Of a stretch of DNA of 64,000 bases, positions 16,490 through 24,007 are shown one piece after another. The notes beneath the pieces are model-generated. The model saw nothing but the letters and a program-made list of their open reading frames with translations. It made no database searches and had not been told where the DNA came from. The DNA is from Streptomyces cylindrosporus. Its GTDB lineage: Bacteria; Actinomycetota; Actinomycetes; Streptomycetales; Streptomycetaceae. The DNA lies in contig NZ_JALDAY010000001.1 of NCBI RefSeq assembly GCF_022698165.1, positions 682,001 to 746,000 on the forward strand. Reading direction: 5' to 3'. Made by a program: the position numbers and the translations under genes. Each line of letters opens with the position of its first letter. The first letter of the stretch is position 1.

Positions 16490-17394
16490 CAGGCCGCCTC
16501 CGCCAGCGGTGCCGTGAGGGCCAGGAACGCGTCGTCCAGGGACGCCGGTGCCACCTCCAGGCCACGGATCGCGCCCAGCCCGGCCAGGGCGATCACCGTC
16601 GCGTCCGGGTCGTCCGTGCGCAGGCGGGCGCGGTCGCCGCGTACCTCCAGCGAACGTACGCCGGGCAGCAGCTCCAGGCCCGCCGTGCCGCGGCCCGCGA
16701 GGTCGAAGGCGACCAGGCCGCCGCCCACCGACCGCTTGAGCTGCTCGGCCGTGCCGTCGGCGACGATCCGGCCGCGGTCGACCACGAGGATGCGGTCGGC
16801 GTACGCGTCCGCCTCCTGAAGGTGGTGCGTGGAGAACAGGACCGTGTGCCCGAGCCGCGCGTACGACCGCATCGACGCCCAGAACGCGTGCCGCGCCTCC
16901 ACGTCCAGCGCGGCCGTCGGCTCGTCCAGCACGATCAGCGAGGGGTTCCCGGCGAGCGCGACCGCGAACCGCACCCGCTGCGTCTGCCCGCCGGACAGCC
17001 GGTCCACCCGCCGCTCCGCCAGCTCGGCGATCCCGGCCAGCCGCAGGGCCTCCGCGACCGGCATCGGCGCCGGATACCGCCCGGCCACGAAGGTCACCAG
17101 CTCCCGCACGGTCACCCGGGGCACCGCCCGCCCTTCTTGCAGCATCGCGCCGACCCGCCCCGCACGCACCGCCCGCTCCGGCGGCCCGCCGAACAGCCGC
17201 ACGCTGCCCTCGTCGGGCTCGTACAGGCCGAGCAGCAGCGAGATCGTCGTGGACTTGCCCGCGCCGTTGCGGCCCAGCAGGGCCACCGTCTCGCCGGGCG
17301 CGACCGCCAGGTCCACGCCGTCGACGGCCCGTACGGCACCGAAGTTCTTGACCGCCCCCGTGAAGGACACGGCGGCACATTCCGTCTGTGTCAT
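16489..17394 (-). CDS. ABC transporter ATP-binding protein, 301 aa
   Basis: The Walker A is LGRNGAGKSTTISLLLG, the signature motif LSGGQTQRVRFAVAL, Walker B SLIVLDEPTAALDVE and the switch His in VLFSTHHLQEAD. The C-terminal ~80 residues form the extra domain of CcmA/DrrA-like ATPases. The start is placed at ATG 17394 (MTQTECAAVSF): the longer frame from 17460 lacks a ribosome-binding site, whereas TACCGT lies seven bases before 17394, a leaderless promoter pattern. It is the first gene of the operon ATPase, permease, kinase. The ATPase powers the neighbouring permease. Confidence 0.93.
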   Translation of the reverse strand: MTQTECAAVSFTGAVKNFGAVRAVDGVDLAVAPGETVALLGRNGAGKSTTISLLLGLYEPDEGSVRLFGGPPERAVRAGRVGAMLQEGRAVPRVTVRELVTFVAGRYPAPMPVAEALRLAGIAELAERRVDRLSGGQTQRVRFAVALAGNPSLIVLDEPTAALDVEARHAFWASMRSYARLGHTVLFSTHHLQEADAYADRILVVDRGRIVADGTAEQLKRSVGGGLVAFDLAGRGTAGLELLPGVRSLEVRGDRARLRTDDPDATVIALAGLGAIRGLEVAPASLDDAFLALTAPLAEAA

Positions 17395-17515
17395 GGCTAC
17401 GACGGTATGAATCCCGGCGCCCGCCCGGCAGAGGCGCATGTACGGACTCGGGCAGTACAAATGTCACCGCCTCCACAGGTCACCACCCCACAGACCTGAC
17501 ACGGCGTCAGGAGCC

Positions 17516-17544
17516 TTCACAAGTGCGGTGCCCTGGGCTATACA
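17516..17544 (+). promoter_or_regulatory. promoter of the MaoC-ADH-SDR operon
   Basis: TTCACA (17516-17521) and TATACA (17539-17544) are separated by 17 bases. The predicted transcription start near 17,551 lies just before the KstR-like operator, so a bound repressor would block the promoter. Confidence 0.45.
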
Positions 17545-17557
17545 AGGGGCGCCGGAC

Positions 17558-17571
17558 TGGAACGCGTTCTA
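17558..17571. promoter_or_regulatory. KstR-like operator TGGAACGCGTTCTA
   Basis: The site matches TNNAACNNGTTNNA exactly and differs from the site at 7907-7920 by one central base. It lies 87 bases upstream of the MaoC hydratase ATG, directly downstream of the predicted promoter. No KstR-type regulator gene is present in the window, so the repressor must be encoded elsewhere. Confidence 0.65.
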
Positions 17572-17658
17572 GATCGGCCCCGTGACGACCTCGGTCGCGG
17601 CCGACGGTGCGGACGGCCGCGCCGAGGTCTTGAGCCAACGTGAGCCACCAGGAGCCGT

Positions 17659-18516
17659 ATGCCCATCGACGCAGCGAAGGCCCTCGCCGCCGAACCCCGG
17701 TCCGGCGAGATCACCTGGGACCGCAAGGACGTCCAGCTCTACCACCTCGGCATCGGCGCCGGAATCCCCGCGACCGACCCCGACGAGCTGCGCTACACCC
17801 TGGAGTCCCGGCTGCACGTCCTGCCCAGTTTCGCCACCGTCGCGGGCAACGGCTCGCCCGGCGTGATCAGCGGCCTGTCCATGCCCGGCGTCGACGTCGA
17901 CCTCGCCAAGGTCCTGCACGGCGGCCAGACGATCGAGCTGCACCGCCCCATCCCGGTCGCGGGCACCGCCACCGCCACCGGCCGGATCGCCGCCGTGTAC
18001 GACAAGGGCAAGGCGGCGGTCCTGGTCATGCGCACCGAAGTCGCCGACGCCGAGGGCCCGTTGTGGACCAACGACGCGCAGATCTTCGTACGGGGCGAGG
18101 GCGGCTGGGGCGGCGACCGCGGCCCCTCCACCCGCCTCGAAGCGCCCTCCGGTGAGCCCGACCGGACCGTCGAGCGGCCGATCCGCGAGGACCAGGCCCT
18201 CCTCTACCGCCTCTCCGGCGACTGGAACCCCCTGCACGCCGACCCGGAGTTCGCGAAGCTCGCGGGCTTCGAACGGCCCATCCTGCACGGGCTGTGCACC
18301 TACGGCATGACGCTCAAGGCGGTCGTCGACACGCTGCTCGGCGGGGACGTCGGCCGGGTGCGGTCGTACGCGACCCGGTTCGCGGGCGTGGTGTTCCCGG
18401 GCGAGACGCTGCGGATCCGCATGTGGCGCACACCCGGGTCCGTCAGGGTCGCGGTGAGCGCGGTCGAGCGGGACGACGCGCCCGTGCTCGCCGACACGAT
18501 CGTCGAACACTCCTGA
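17659..18516 (+). CDS. MaoC-family enoyl-CoA hydratase (type 2 double hot-dog), 285 aa
   Basis: An R-specific 2-enoyl-CoA hydratase. The N-terminal hot-dog half (about residues 1-150) lacks catalytic residues. The C-terminal half has the hydratase-2 motif LYRLSGDWNPLHADPEFAKL (about 183-202) with the catalytic Asp/His pair in GDWNPLHAD, followed by GFERPILHGLCTYG. Length and layout match the sterol side-chain hydratases of the Hsd4B/ChsH3 type known in mycobacteria. ATG 17659 follows CAGGAG. It heads an operon with an alcohol dehydrogenase and an SDR, and the KstR-like operator upstream supports a role in degrading sterol or related polycyclic acyl side chains. The exact substrate is inferred. 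Confidence 0.9.
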   Translation: MPIDAAKALAAEPRSGEITWDRKDVQLYHLGIGAGIPATDPDELRYTLESRLHVLPSFATVAGNGSPGVISGLSMPGVDVDLAKVLHGGQTIELHRPIPVAGTATATGRIAAVYDKGKAAVLVMRTEVADAEGPLWTNDAQIFVRGEGGWGGDRGPSTRLEAPSGEPDRTVERPIREDQALLYRLSGDWNPLHADPEFAKLAGFERPILHGLCTYGMTLKAVVDTLLGGDVGRVRSYATRFAGVVFPGETLRIRMWRTPGSVRVAVSAVERDDAPVLADTIVEHS

Positions 18517-18554
18517 TCCAGTAGGCAGTTGAGCAGTCGAGGGGAGCCGCACCA

Positions 18555-19631
18555 ATGCGAGCAGCCGTACTGCACGAGATCGGCCAGGACAAGCTGGAGG
18601 TCCTCGACGACGTCGAGGCGACGGGCTTCGGGCCCGGCAGGGTGCGGATCCGGGTGCGGGCGACCGGACTGTGCCACTCGGACCTGTCCGCGATGAGCGG
18701 CGTGCTGCCGCAGCCGGGTCCGTTCGTGCCGGGGCACGAGGGTGCGGGCGAGGTCCTGGAGGTGGGCGAGGGCGTCACGCGGGTCAAGCCCGGCGACCGG
18801 GTCGTCGTGTGCTGGCTGCCGGCCTGCGGCCAGTGTCCCGCCTGCAAGCGCGGCCAGACCGAGCTGTGCCTGGCCGGCTTCATGAACGCCGGCACCCCCA
18901 ACTTCCGCCGCCCCGCCGGTGACGTCTTCGGCTTCGCGGGCACCGGCACCTTCGCCGAGGAGGTCGTCGTCGACGCGGGCTGCGCGGTGCCGATACCCGA
19001 CGACGTGCCCTTCGACATCGCCGCGCTGATCGGCTGCGGGGTGACCACCGGGCTGGGCGCGGCCCTCAACACCGCGGACGTGGAGGCCGGTTCGTCGGTC
19101 GCCGTCATCGGCTGCGGGGGCGTCGGCATCTCGGCGATCCAGGGCGCGCGGCTCAAGGGCGCCGCGGAGATCGTCGCCGTCGACCCGGTCGCCTCGCGCC
19201 GCGAGTCCGCGCTCAAGTTCGGTGCGACCAGGGCCGTTTCACCCGACGAACTGGCCGCCGCCAAGCAGGGGGTCACCGGCGGCGAGGGCTTCGACTACGT
19301 CTTCGAGGTCGTCGGCAAGTCCGTCACCGCCCGCACGGCGTACGAGAACACCCGGCGCGGCGGCTCCCTCGTGATCGTCGGCGCGGGCGCCATGGACGAC
19401 TTCCTCCAGCTCAACATGTTCGAGCTGTTCTTCGACGAGAAGCGGATCCTGCCGTCCATGTACGGCGGCGGCGACGTCCTGCGCTCCTACGAGCGCACCA
19501 TCGCCCTGTGGCGGGCGGGCCGCATCGACCTGGAGGGCCTGATCACGCACCGGGTGGCGCTGGCCGACATCAACGAGGCGCTGGACCAGATGCGGACGGG
19601 CACCGCGCTCCGTACGTGCATCGAGATCTGA
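18555..19631 (+). CDS. zinc-dependent alcohol dehydrogenase (class III-like MDR), 358 aa
   Basis: Catalytic zinc ligands are visible: Cys in ATGLCHSDLSAM (about residue 39), His-Glu in VPGHEGAGEV (about 61-62) and a later Cys in AALIGCGVTTG. The structural zinc lobe is CGQCPACKRGQTELC (about 92-106). The NAD-binding motif is VAVIGCGGVGISAIQ (about 182-196). Family members oxidise alcohols to aldehydes with NAD. GAGGGGAG precedes ATG 18555, 38 bases after the MaoC stop. In this operon it could oxidise an alcohol group on a sterol or terpenoid side chain; mycobacterial relatives sit in similar contexts. Confidence 0.9.
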   Translation: MRAAVLHEIGQDKLEVLDDVEATGFGPGRVRIRVRATGLCHSDLSAMSGVLPQPGPFVPGHEGAGEVLEVGEGVTRVKPGDRVVVCWLPACGQCPACKRGQTELCLAGFMNAGTPNFRRPAGDVFGFAGTGTFAEEVVVDAGCAVPIPDDVPFDIAALIGCGVTTGLGAALNTADVEAGSSVAVIGCGGVGISAIQGARLKGAAEIVAVDPVASRRESALKFGATRAVSPDELAAAKQGVTGGEGFDYVFEVVGKSVTARTAYENTRRGGSLVIVGAGAMDDFLQLNMFELFFDEKRILPSMYGGGDVLRSYERTIALWRAGRIDLEGLITHRVALADINEALDQMRTGTALRTCIEI

Positions 19632-19642
19632 CGGGAGTGTCC

Positions 19643-20581
19643 GTGTCGCTGCCACTCGAAGGACTGTCGGCCATCGTCACCGGCGCCGGTCGCGGACTGG
19701 GCCGGGCCGAGGCGCTCGAACTCGCCCGGCTCGGCGCGGCCGTCGTCGTCAACGACTTCGGGCAACCGGGCCGGGACGGCTCGGGGGAGGCCTCCGCGGG
19801 GCCCGCCGAGGAGGTCGCCACCGAGATCCGCGCCGGGGGCGGGCGGGCGGTCGCCCACACCGGGGACGTCGCCGACTTCCAACAGGCGCGTTCGCTGGTC
19901 GAGTTGGCGATCACCGAGTTCGGCAGGCTGGACATCCTGGTCAACAACGCCGGCATCCTGCGCGACCGGATGGTCTTCTCCATGAGCGAGGGGGAGTGGG
20001 ACTCGGTGATCCGGGTCCACCTCAAGGGCCACTTCAACACGACCCACTTCGCGGCGGCGCACTGGCGCGAGCGGGCGAAGGCGGCGGGCGGGCAGGTGTA
20101 CGGCCGGATCGTGAACACCTCCTCCGAGGCGTTCCTGGCGGGTTCGGCGGGCCAGCCCAACTACGCGGCGGCGAAAGGCGGAATCGTCGGCCTGACGACG
20201 TCGACGGCCCTTGCGCTGGCCAAGTACGGCGTCACGGCGAACGCCATCTGCCCGCGCGCCCGCACGAGGATGACGGAGGACGTCTTCGCGGGCTTCGACC
20301 AGCCGACCGACGGCCTCGACCCGCTGTCCCCCGAGCATGTGGCCCCGCTGGTCGGCTACTTGGCCTCGCCCGCCGCGGCCCGAGTCAACGGCCAGCTGCT
20401 CGTGGTGCACGGCGGCATGGTCGCGGTGGTCGACCGTCCCCGGGTGCGCGCGAAGTTCGACAGCAAGCAGGACGCCTTCACCTACGACGAGCTGGACGCC
20501 GTACTCACTCCGCACTACGCCGAACGGCCGGACGGGGAGACGTTCGGGGCGGCGGAGGTGCTGGGCCTGAAACGGGCGTAG
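19643..20581 (+). CDS. short-chain dehydrogenase, 3-hydroxyacyl-CoA dehydrogenase type (Hsd4A-like), 312 aa
   Basis: The Rossmann glycine motif is IVTGAGRGLGRAEALELARL (about residues 10-29), and VVVNDFGQPGRDGSGEA gives the Asp that selects NAD(H). Further motifs are LVNNAGILRD, NTSSEAFLAG (catalytic Ser) and NYAAAKGGIVGLT (Tyr-x-x-x-Lys). The VNDFG...DGSG loop and the long C-terminal extension are typical of the multifunctional-enzyme-2/Hsd4A dehydrogenases that oxidise 3-hydroxyacyl-CoA in sterol side-chain beta-oxidation. GTG 19643 follows CGGGAG; an earlier GTG at 19637 is too close to it. It ends the operon; a strong terminator follows. Confidence 0.9.
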   Translation: MSLPLEGLSAIVTGAGRGLGRAEALELARLGAAVVVNDFGQPGRDGSGEASAGPAEEVATEIRAGGGRAVAHTGDVADFQQARSLVELAITEFGRLDILVNNAGILRDRMVFSMSEGEWDSVIRVHLKGHFNTTHFAAAHWRERAKAAGGQVYGRIVNTSSEAFLAGSAGQPNYAAAKGGIVGLTTSTALALAKYGVTANAICPRARTRMTEDVFAGFDQPTDGLDPLSPEHVAPLVGYLASPAAARVNGQLLVVHGGMVAVVDRPRVRAKFDSKQDAFTYDELDAVLTPHYAERPDGETFGAAEVLGLKRA

Positions 20582-20590
20582 GGACACAGC

Positions 20591-20628
20591 CGAAGGGCCC
20601 GCACGCCGGCCGGTGTGCGGGCCCTTCG
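20591..20628. terminator. strong bidirectional hairpin terminator
   Basis: Perfect 14-bp arms CGAAGGGCCCGCAC (20591-20604) and GTGCGGGCCCTTCG (20615-20628) enclose a ten-base loop. It sits between the convergent SDR gene and the 51-aa small gene and can serve both. No long T-tract follows, as usual in streptomycetes. Confidence 0.8.
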
Positions 20629-20640
20629 TGGTGCGTGCCG

Positions 20641-20796
20641 TCAGGCGGCCGCTTCCGTGTCCTCGGACTGCTTGCGGTGCCGGCCGCGAGGGGCCGTGTC
20701 ACCGTCCTGGGCCGAGACCTGGCCCCGGTGACGGCCGTGCCCGGCGTCGTCCTGGGACTCGGTGGACAGCGGCTGCATGGTGCTTGCGTCGCTCAT
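20641..20796 (-). CDS. small hydrophilic protein, 51 aa
   Basis: The ORF from ATG 20796 (MSDASTMQPLSTESQDDAGH) to TGA at 20641 encodes a very polar peptide that carries two GRHR motifs (GHGRHRGQVSAQDGD and APRGRHRKQSE). It has no hydrophobic segment and no cysteine. The duplicated GRHR element and the terminator directly behind the stop support a real gene; small proteins of this composition are common in Streptomyces and are usually missed in annotation. Function unknown. Confidence 0.6.
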   Translation of the reverse strand: MSDASTMQPLSTESQDDAGHGRHRGQVSAQDGDTAPRGRHRKQSEDTEAAA

Positions 20797-20892
20797 CGGA
20801 AGGATTCACCCCGTCAACATGATCTTTCAAACAGCCGGGCGAGTTTAACCGGCACACCTCACCCCGAATCCAGACGGCACAGCCAACCGGCA

Positions 20893-22116
20893 CTAGTTCG
20901 TTACAAGAGGCCCCAGAGGAGCCTCCCGCAGGGGCACGGGACGCGGGGCGGCGGGCTCCGGAGGCTCCGCTTCGGACGGCTCGTCGGGCGTGGTCGACGG
21001 CTTGTCGGGTGGGGTCGACGGCTCGTCGGGTGGGGTCGACGGTTCTGAACTCCCCGCCTCGGTCTCGGCCCCAGCCCCCGTCTCCCCGTCCTCCCCCGCG
21101 GGCATCCGCACCCGTGCCACCCCGCACGTCACCTCGGCGTCGGCGTACGGCAGTTGGAGCTCCCCGTCCCTGGTCCACAGCCCCGTACCGGCCAACCACC
21201 CCTCCGGCGCCGGGAGATGGCGCACCTGCCGCAGGTCCGGCCGCCACAGCCCGACCCAGCTACCCATCGGCCCGTCCACCCGCAGCGCCACCCCGCAGCT
21301 CTCCGGCATCAGCACCTGCCCCGGCTGGATCGCGAACGGCGTCACCGTGCAGTCCGGCACCCGCAGGCACTCCGGGAAGCGCACCGGCAGGGTGGAGCCG
21401 AGGACGCCCCAGCCGAGCCGTTCGGTGCCGGGCGAGGGCGCGTCCGAGGCGATCAGGAGCAGGCCGCTGTCGGGGTCGGCGAGCAGCAGCCGGTCGTTGC
21501 TGCCGGCCGCGATCTGCAGCAGCGGCGTAACCTCCCCGGCCCGCTCCAGGTCCACCGTGACCGCCTTGGTGCACCCGCCGACCTCCCGGTCCAGGGCCAG
21601 CATCCGCCCCGCCCGGTCCAGCCACACCCCGCCCGAGCAGCGCCCCGGGATCTCCGCGACGTGCTCAGGCCCGAAGGCCCCGCCCGCCACCAGCCACACC
21701 GCGCTGGAGCGCCGGCCCACGGCGAGCGCGTACGCCTTCTCGCCGCCCGGCGCCGGTGGCAGCAGCCGCAGCCGGGTGCCCTCGTCCGGGCACTCGACCG
21801 CGCCGATCAGCACCTCGCCGGTGCCGGGGCCGGTCGGATACAGCAGCGAGAAGACGTGCCGCCCCTCCGACACACGCCGGATCAGCACCCGCCCGTCCCC
21901 CATCGGCTGCACCTCGGTGCCGGGCTCCTCGGGCTGGTTGCCGGGCAGCGGCACCGCGTACGGCTCCGGGCCGTCCAGCGTCCAGCGCTCCGGGAACCAC
22001 GAGTCGCCGTCCAGCGCGAGGCGGGCGGCATAGGCGCCGTCCGCGGTGATGGTGCAGCCCGCCCGCGGAAACTCCTCCTCGGGAGCAGCCTCGGGCTCGA
22101 TCGCACAGGCCGTCAT
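20893..22116 (-). CDS. hypothetical beta-rich protein with Pro/Glu repeat tail, 407 aa
   Basis: The ATG at 22116 follows an excellent GGAGGTGA site. No signal peptide or membrane segment is evident. The first ~330 residues alternate short strands with WLVAGGAFGPEHVAEIPGR, VWLDRAGRMLALDREVGG and RLLLADPDSGLLLIASDAP, which looks like a beta-propeller. The tail contains three near-identical PSTPPDEP-type units (encoded by 21-base DNA repeats around 20,985-21,042), then a proline-rich end. It is divergent from the Nif3-like gene. In related genomes this position next to the Nif3/zinc-ribbon/RNase H genes is conserved to my recollection. Function not recognised. Confidence 0.75.
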   Translation of the reverse strand: MTACAIEPEAAPEEEFPRAGCTITADGAYAARLALDGDSWFPERWTLDGPEPYAVPLPGNQPEEPGTEVQPMGDGRVLIRRVSEGRHVFSLLYPTGPGTGEVLIGAVECPDEGTRLRLLPPAPGGEKAYALAVGRRSSAVWLVAGGAFGPEHVAEIPGRCSGGVWLDRAGRMLALDREVGGCTKAVTVDLERAGEVTPLLQIAAGSNDRLLLADPDSGLLLIASDAPSPGTERLGWGVLGSTLPVRFPECLRVPDCTVTPFAIQPGQVLMPESCGVALRVDGPMGSWVGLWRPDLRQVRHLPAPEGWLAGTGLWTRDGELQLPYADAEVTCGVARVRMPAGEDGETGAGAETEAGSSEPSTPPDEPSTPPDKPSTTPDEPSEAEPPEPAAPRPVPLREAPLGPLVTN

Positions 22117-22302
22117 CGTCTGGTCACCTCCGGCCACGAAGCTAGTTTTCGCACGCACAGGCGTGGGACCACGAGGCACACCCTTCACACAAAGGGGTGG
22201 CACAGGAACGATTCGCCTGAGGGAACGGGGGCCGGTGTGCTGAGCGGGGTGCCGGACGGGCCCCCGGGCACCTGTGTCGCTGCACCCGGCTTCGGGCTTC
22301 GG

Positions 22303-22331
22303 TTCAGCCGCACAGATCGTGCAGGTAGCCT
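22303..22331 (+). promoter_or_regulatory. promoter for the leaderless Nif3-like transcript
   Basis: TTCAGC (22303-22308), a 17-base spacer and TAGCCT (22326-22331) are followed by seven bases and then GTG at 22339. The spacing puts the transcription start on the GTG. Confidence 0.5.
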
Positions 22332-22338
22332 TTTGTCC

Positions 22339-23244
22339 GTGCCCCGTCTGTCTGAAGTCATCGCCGCGCTGGAGAACCTGTGGCCGGCCGAGCGGGCCGA
22401 GTCCTGGGACGCGGTCGGCACGGTCGTGGGCGACCCCGACCAGGAGGTCACCCGGGTCCTGTTCGCCGTCGACCCCGTGCGGGAGATCGTCGACGAGGCG
22501 GTGAAGCTCGGCGCCGACCTGCTGGTCACCCACCACCCGCTCTACCTGCGCGGTACGACGACGGTGGCGGCCTCCACCTTCAAGGGCCGGGTCGTGCACA
22601 CCCTCATCAAGAACGACATCGCGCTGCACGTCGCCCACACGAACGCCGACACCGCCGACCCGGGCGTCTCCGACGCGCTCGCCGGCGCCCTCGACCTTCG
22701 AGTCGTACGACCCCTCGTGCCGGACCCGACCGACCCGGAAGGCCGCCGCGGCCTGGGCCGTATCTGCGAGCTTGACCACCCGGTGACCGTCCGCGAGCTC
22801 GCCGCGCGGGCCGCCGAGCGGCTGCCCGCCACCGCGCAGGGCATCCGGGTCGCCGGCGACCCCGAGGCGCTCGTCCGCTCGGTCGCCGTCAGCGGCGGCT
22901 CCGGCGACAGCCTCTTCGACCAGGTCCGCGCGGCCGGCGTGGACGCCTTCCTCACCTCGGACCTGCGTCACCACCCGGCCTCCGAGGCCGTACTGCGAAG
23001 CCCCCTCGCGCTGCTCGACGCGGCGCACTGGGCCACCGAGTGGCCCTGGTGCGAGCTGGCCGCCACCCAGCTCGACGAGATCTCCGACCGTCACGGCTGG
23101 GACCTGCGCGTGCATGTCTCCAAGACGGTCACCGACCCCTGGACCGCCCACGCGGCGTCCGCCCACCCGTCGCCCGCCACCACCCTTCTGACGAGCGCTT
23201 CGCGCCCCCCTTCTTCCTCCAACTCACCGGGAGCCCCCAACTGA
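22339..23244 (+). CDS. Nif3-like dinuclear metal-centre protein, 301 aa
   Basis: A member of the Nif3/YbgI family (GTP cyclohydrolase I type 2-like). The metal ligands lie in LLVTHHPLYLRG (about residues 62-73), ALHVAHTNAD (about 97-106) and, near the C-terminus, DAAHWATEWP. The family forms hexameric toroids with two metal ions per subunit; its biochemical role is still debated. GTG 22339 lies seven bases behind a TAGCCT box. The C-terminal ~25 residues (SPATTLLTSASRPPSSSN) are low-complexity. The TGA stop overlaps a CTG codon that probably starts the next gene, so the pair is translationally coupled. Confidence 0.92.
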   Translation: MPRLSEVIAALENLWPAERAESWDAVGTVVGDPDQEVTRVLFAVDPVREIVDEAVKLGADLLVTHHPLYLRGTTTVAASTFKGRVVHTLIKNDIALHVAHTNADTADPGVSDALAGALDLRVVRPLVPDPTDPEGRRGLGRICELDHPVTVRELAARAAERLPATAQGIRVAGDPEALVRSVAVSGGSGDSLFDQVRAAGVDAFLTSDLRHHPASEAVLRSPLALLDAAHWATEWPWCELAATQLDEISDRHGWDLRVHVSKTVTDPWTAHAASAHPSPATTLLTSASRPPSSSNSPGAPN

Positions 23245-23984
23245 ACGCCGCGCCCGCCGACCAGATCCGACTCCTCGACGTCCAGGCACTCGACGTACGT
23301 CTGCAGCAGCTCGCCCACAAGCGGCGGTCGCTGCCCGAGCACGCCGAGATCGAGTCGCTGACCAAGGACGCCACCCAGCTGCGCGACCTCCTCGTCGCCG
23401 CGCAGACCGAGGAGAGCGACACCGCCCGCGAACAGACCAAGGCCGAGCAGGACGTGGACCAGGTGCGCCAGCGCGCGGCCCGCGACCAGCAGCGCCTGGA
23501 CTCGGGTGCGGTGACCTCTCCCAAGGACCTGGAGAACCTCCAGCGCGAGATCGCCTCCCTCGCCAAGCGGCAGGGCGACCTCGAGGACGTCGTCCTGGAG
23601 GTCATGGAGCGCATCGAGTCCGTGCAGGAGCGCGTGCGCGAGCTGACCGAGCGGGTCGGCTCCGTCCAGTCGAAGATCGACGACGCGACCGCGCGCCGGG
23701 ACGCGGCGTTCGAGGAGATCGACGGGGAGGTGGCGACGGTCACCAAGGAGCGCGAGGTCATCGCCGGCACGATCCCCGCGGACCTGCTCAAGCTGTACGA
23801 CAAGCTGCGCGAGCAGCAGGGCGGGATCGGTGCGGCCAAGCTCTACCAGCGGACCTGCCAGGGCTGCCGCCAGGAGCTCGCCATCACCGACATCAACGAG
23901 ATCCGCGCGGCGGCGCCCGACACGGTGGTGCGCTGCGAGAACTGCCGCCGCATCCTGGTGCGCACGGCCGAATCCGGTCTGTAG
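23241..23984 (+). CDS. C4-type zinc-ribbon coiled-coil protein with likely CTG start, 247 aa
   Basis: The protein begins LNAAPADQIRLLDVQALDVR, continues as a long antiparallel coiled coil (about residues 20-190: QTEESDTAREQTKAEQDVD, LEDVVLEVMERIESVQERV) and ends in a zinc ribbon with CxxC pairs CQGCRQELA and CENCRRILV. This is the DUF164/zf-RING_7 architecture found next to Nif3-like genes. No ATG or GTG lies near the expected N-terminus; CTG 23241 is placed well behind GGGAG (23226-23230) and overlaps the upstream stop as CTGA. A much earlier in-frame GTG (23040) would overlap Nif3 by 200 bases and is unlikely. Role probably in nucleic-acid or protein interaction; not known. Confidence 0.88.
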   Translation: MNAAPADQIRLLDVQALDVRLQQLAHKRRSLPEHAEIESLTKDATQLRDLLVAAQTEESDTAREQTKAEQDVDQVRQRAARDQQRLDSGAVTSPKDLENLQREIASLAKRQGDLEDVVLEVMERIESVQERVRELTERVGSVQSKIDDATARRDAAFEEIDGEVATVTKEREVIAGTIPADLLKLYDKLREQQGGIGAAKLYQRTCQGCRQELAITDINEIRAAAPDTVVRCENCRRILVRTAESGL

Positions 23985-24007
23985 GGCGTCGGTAAGGGGC
24001 TTGGGCT

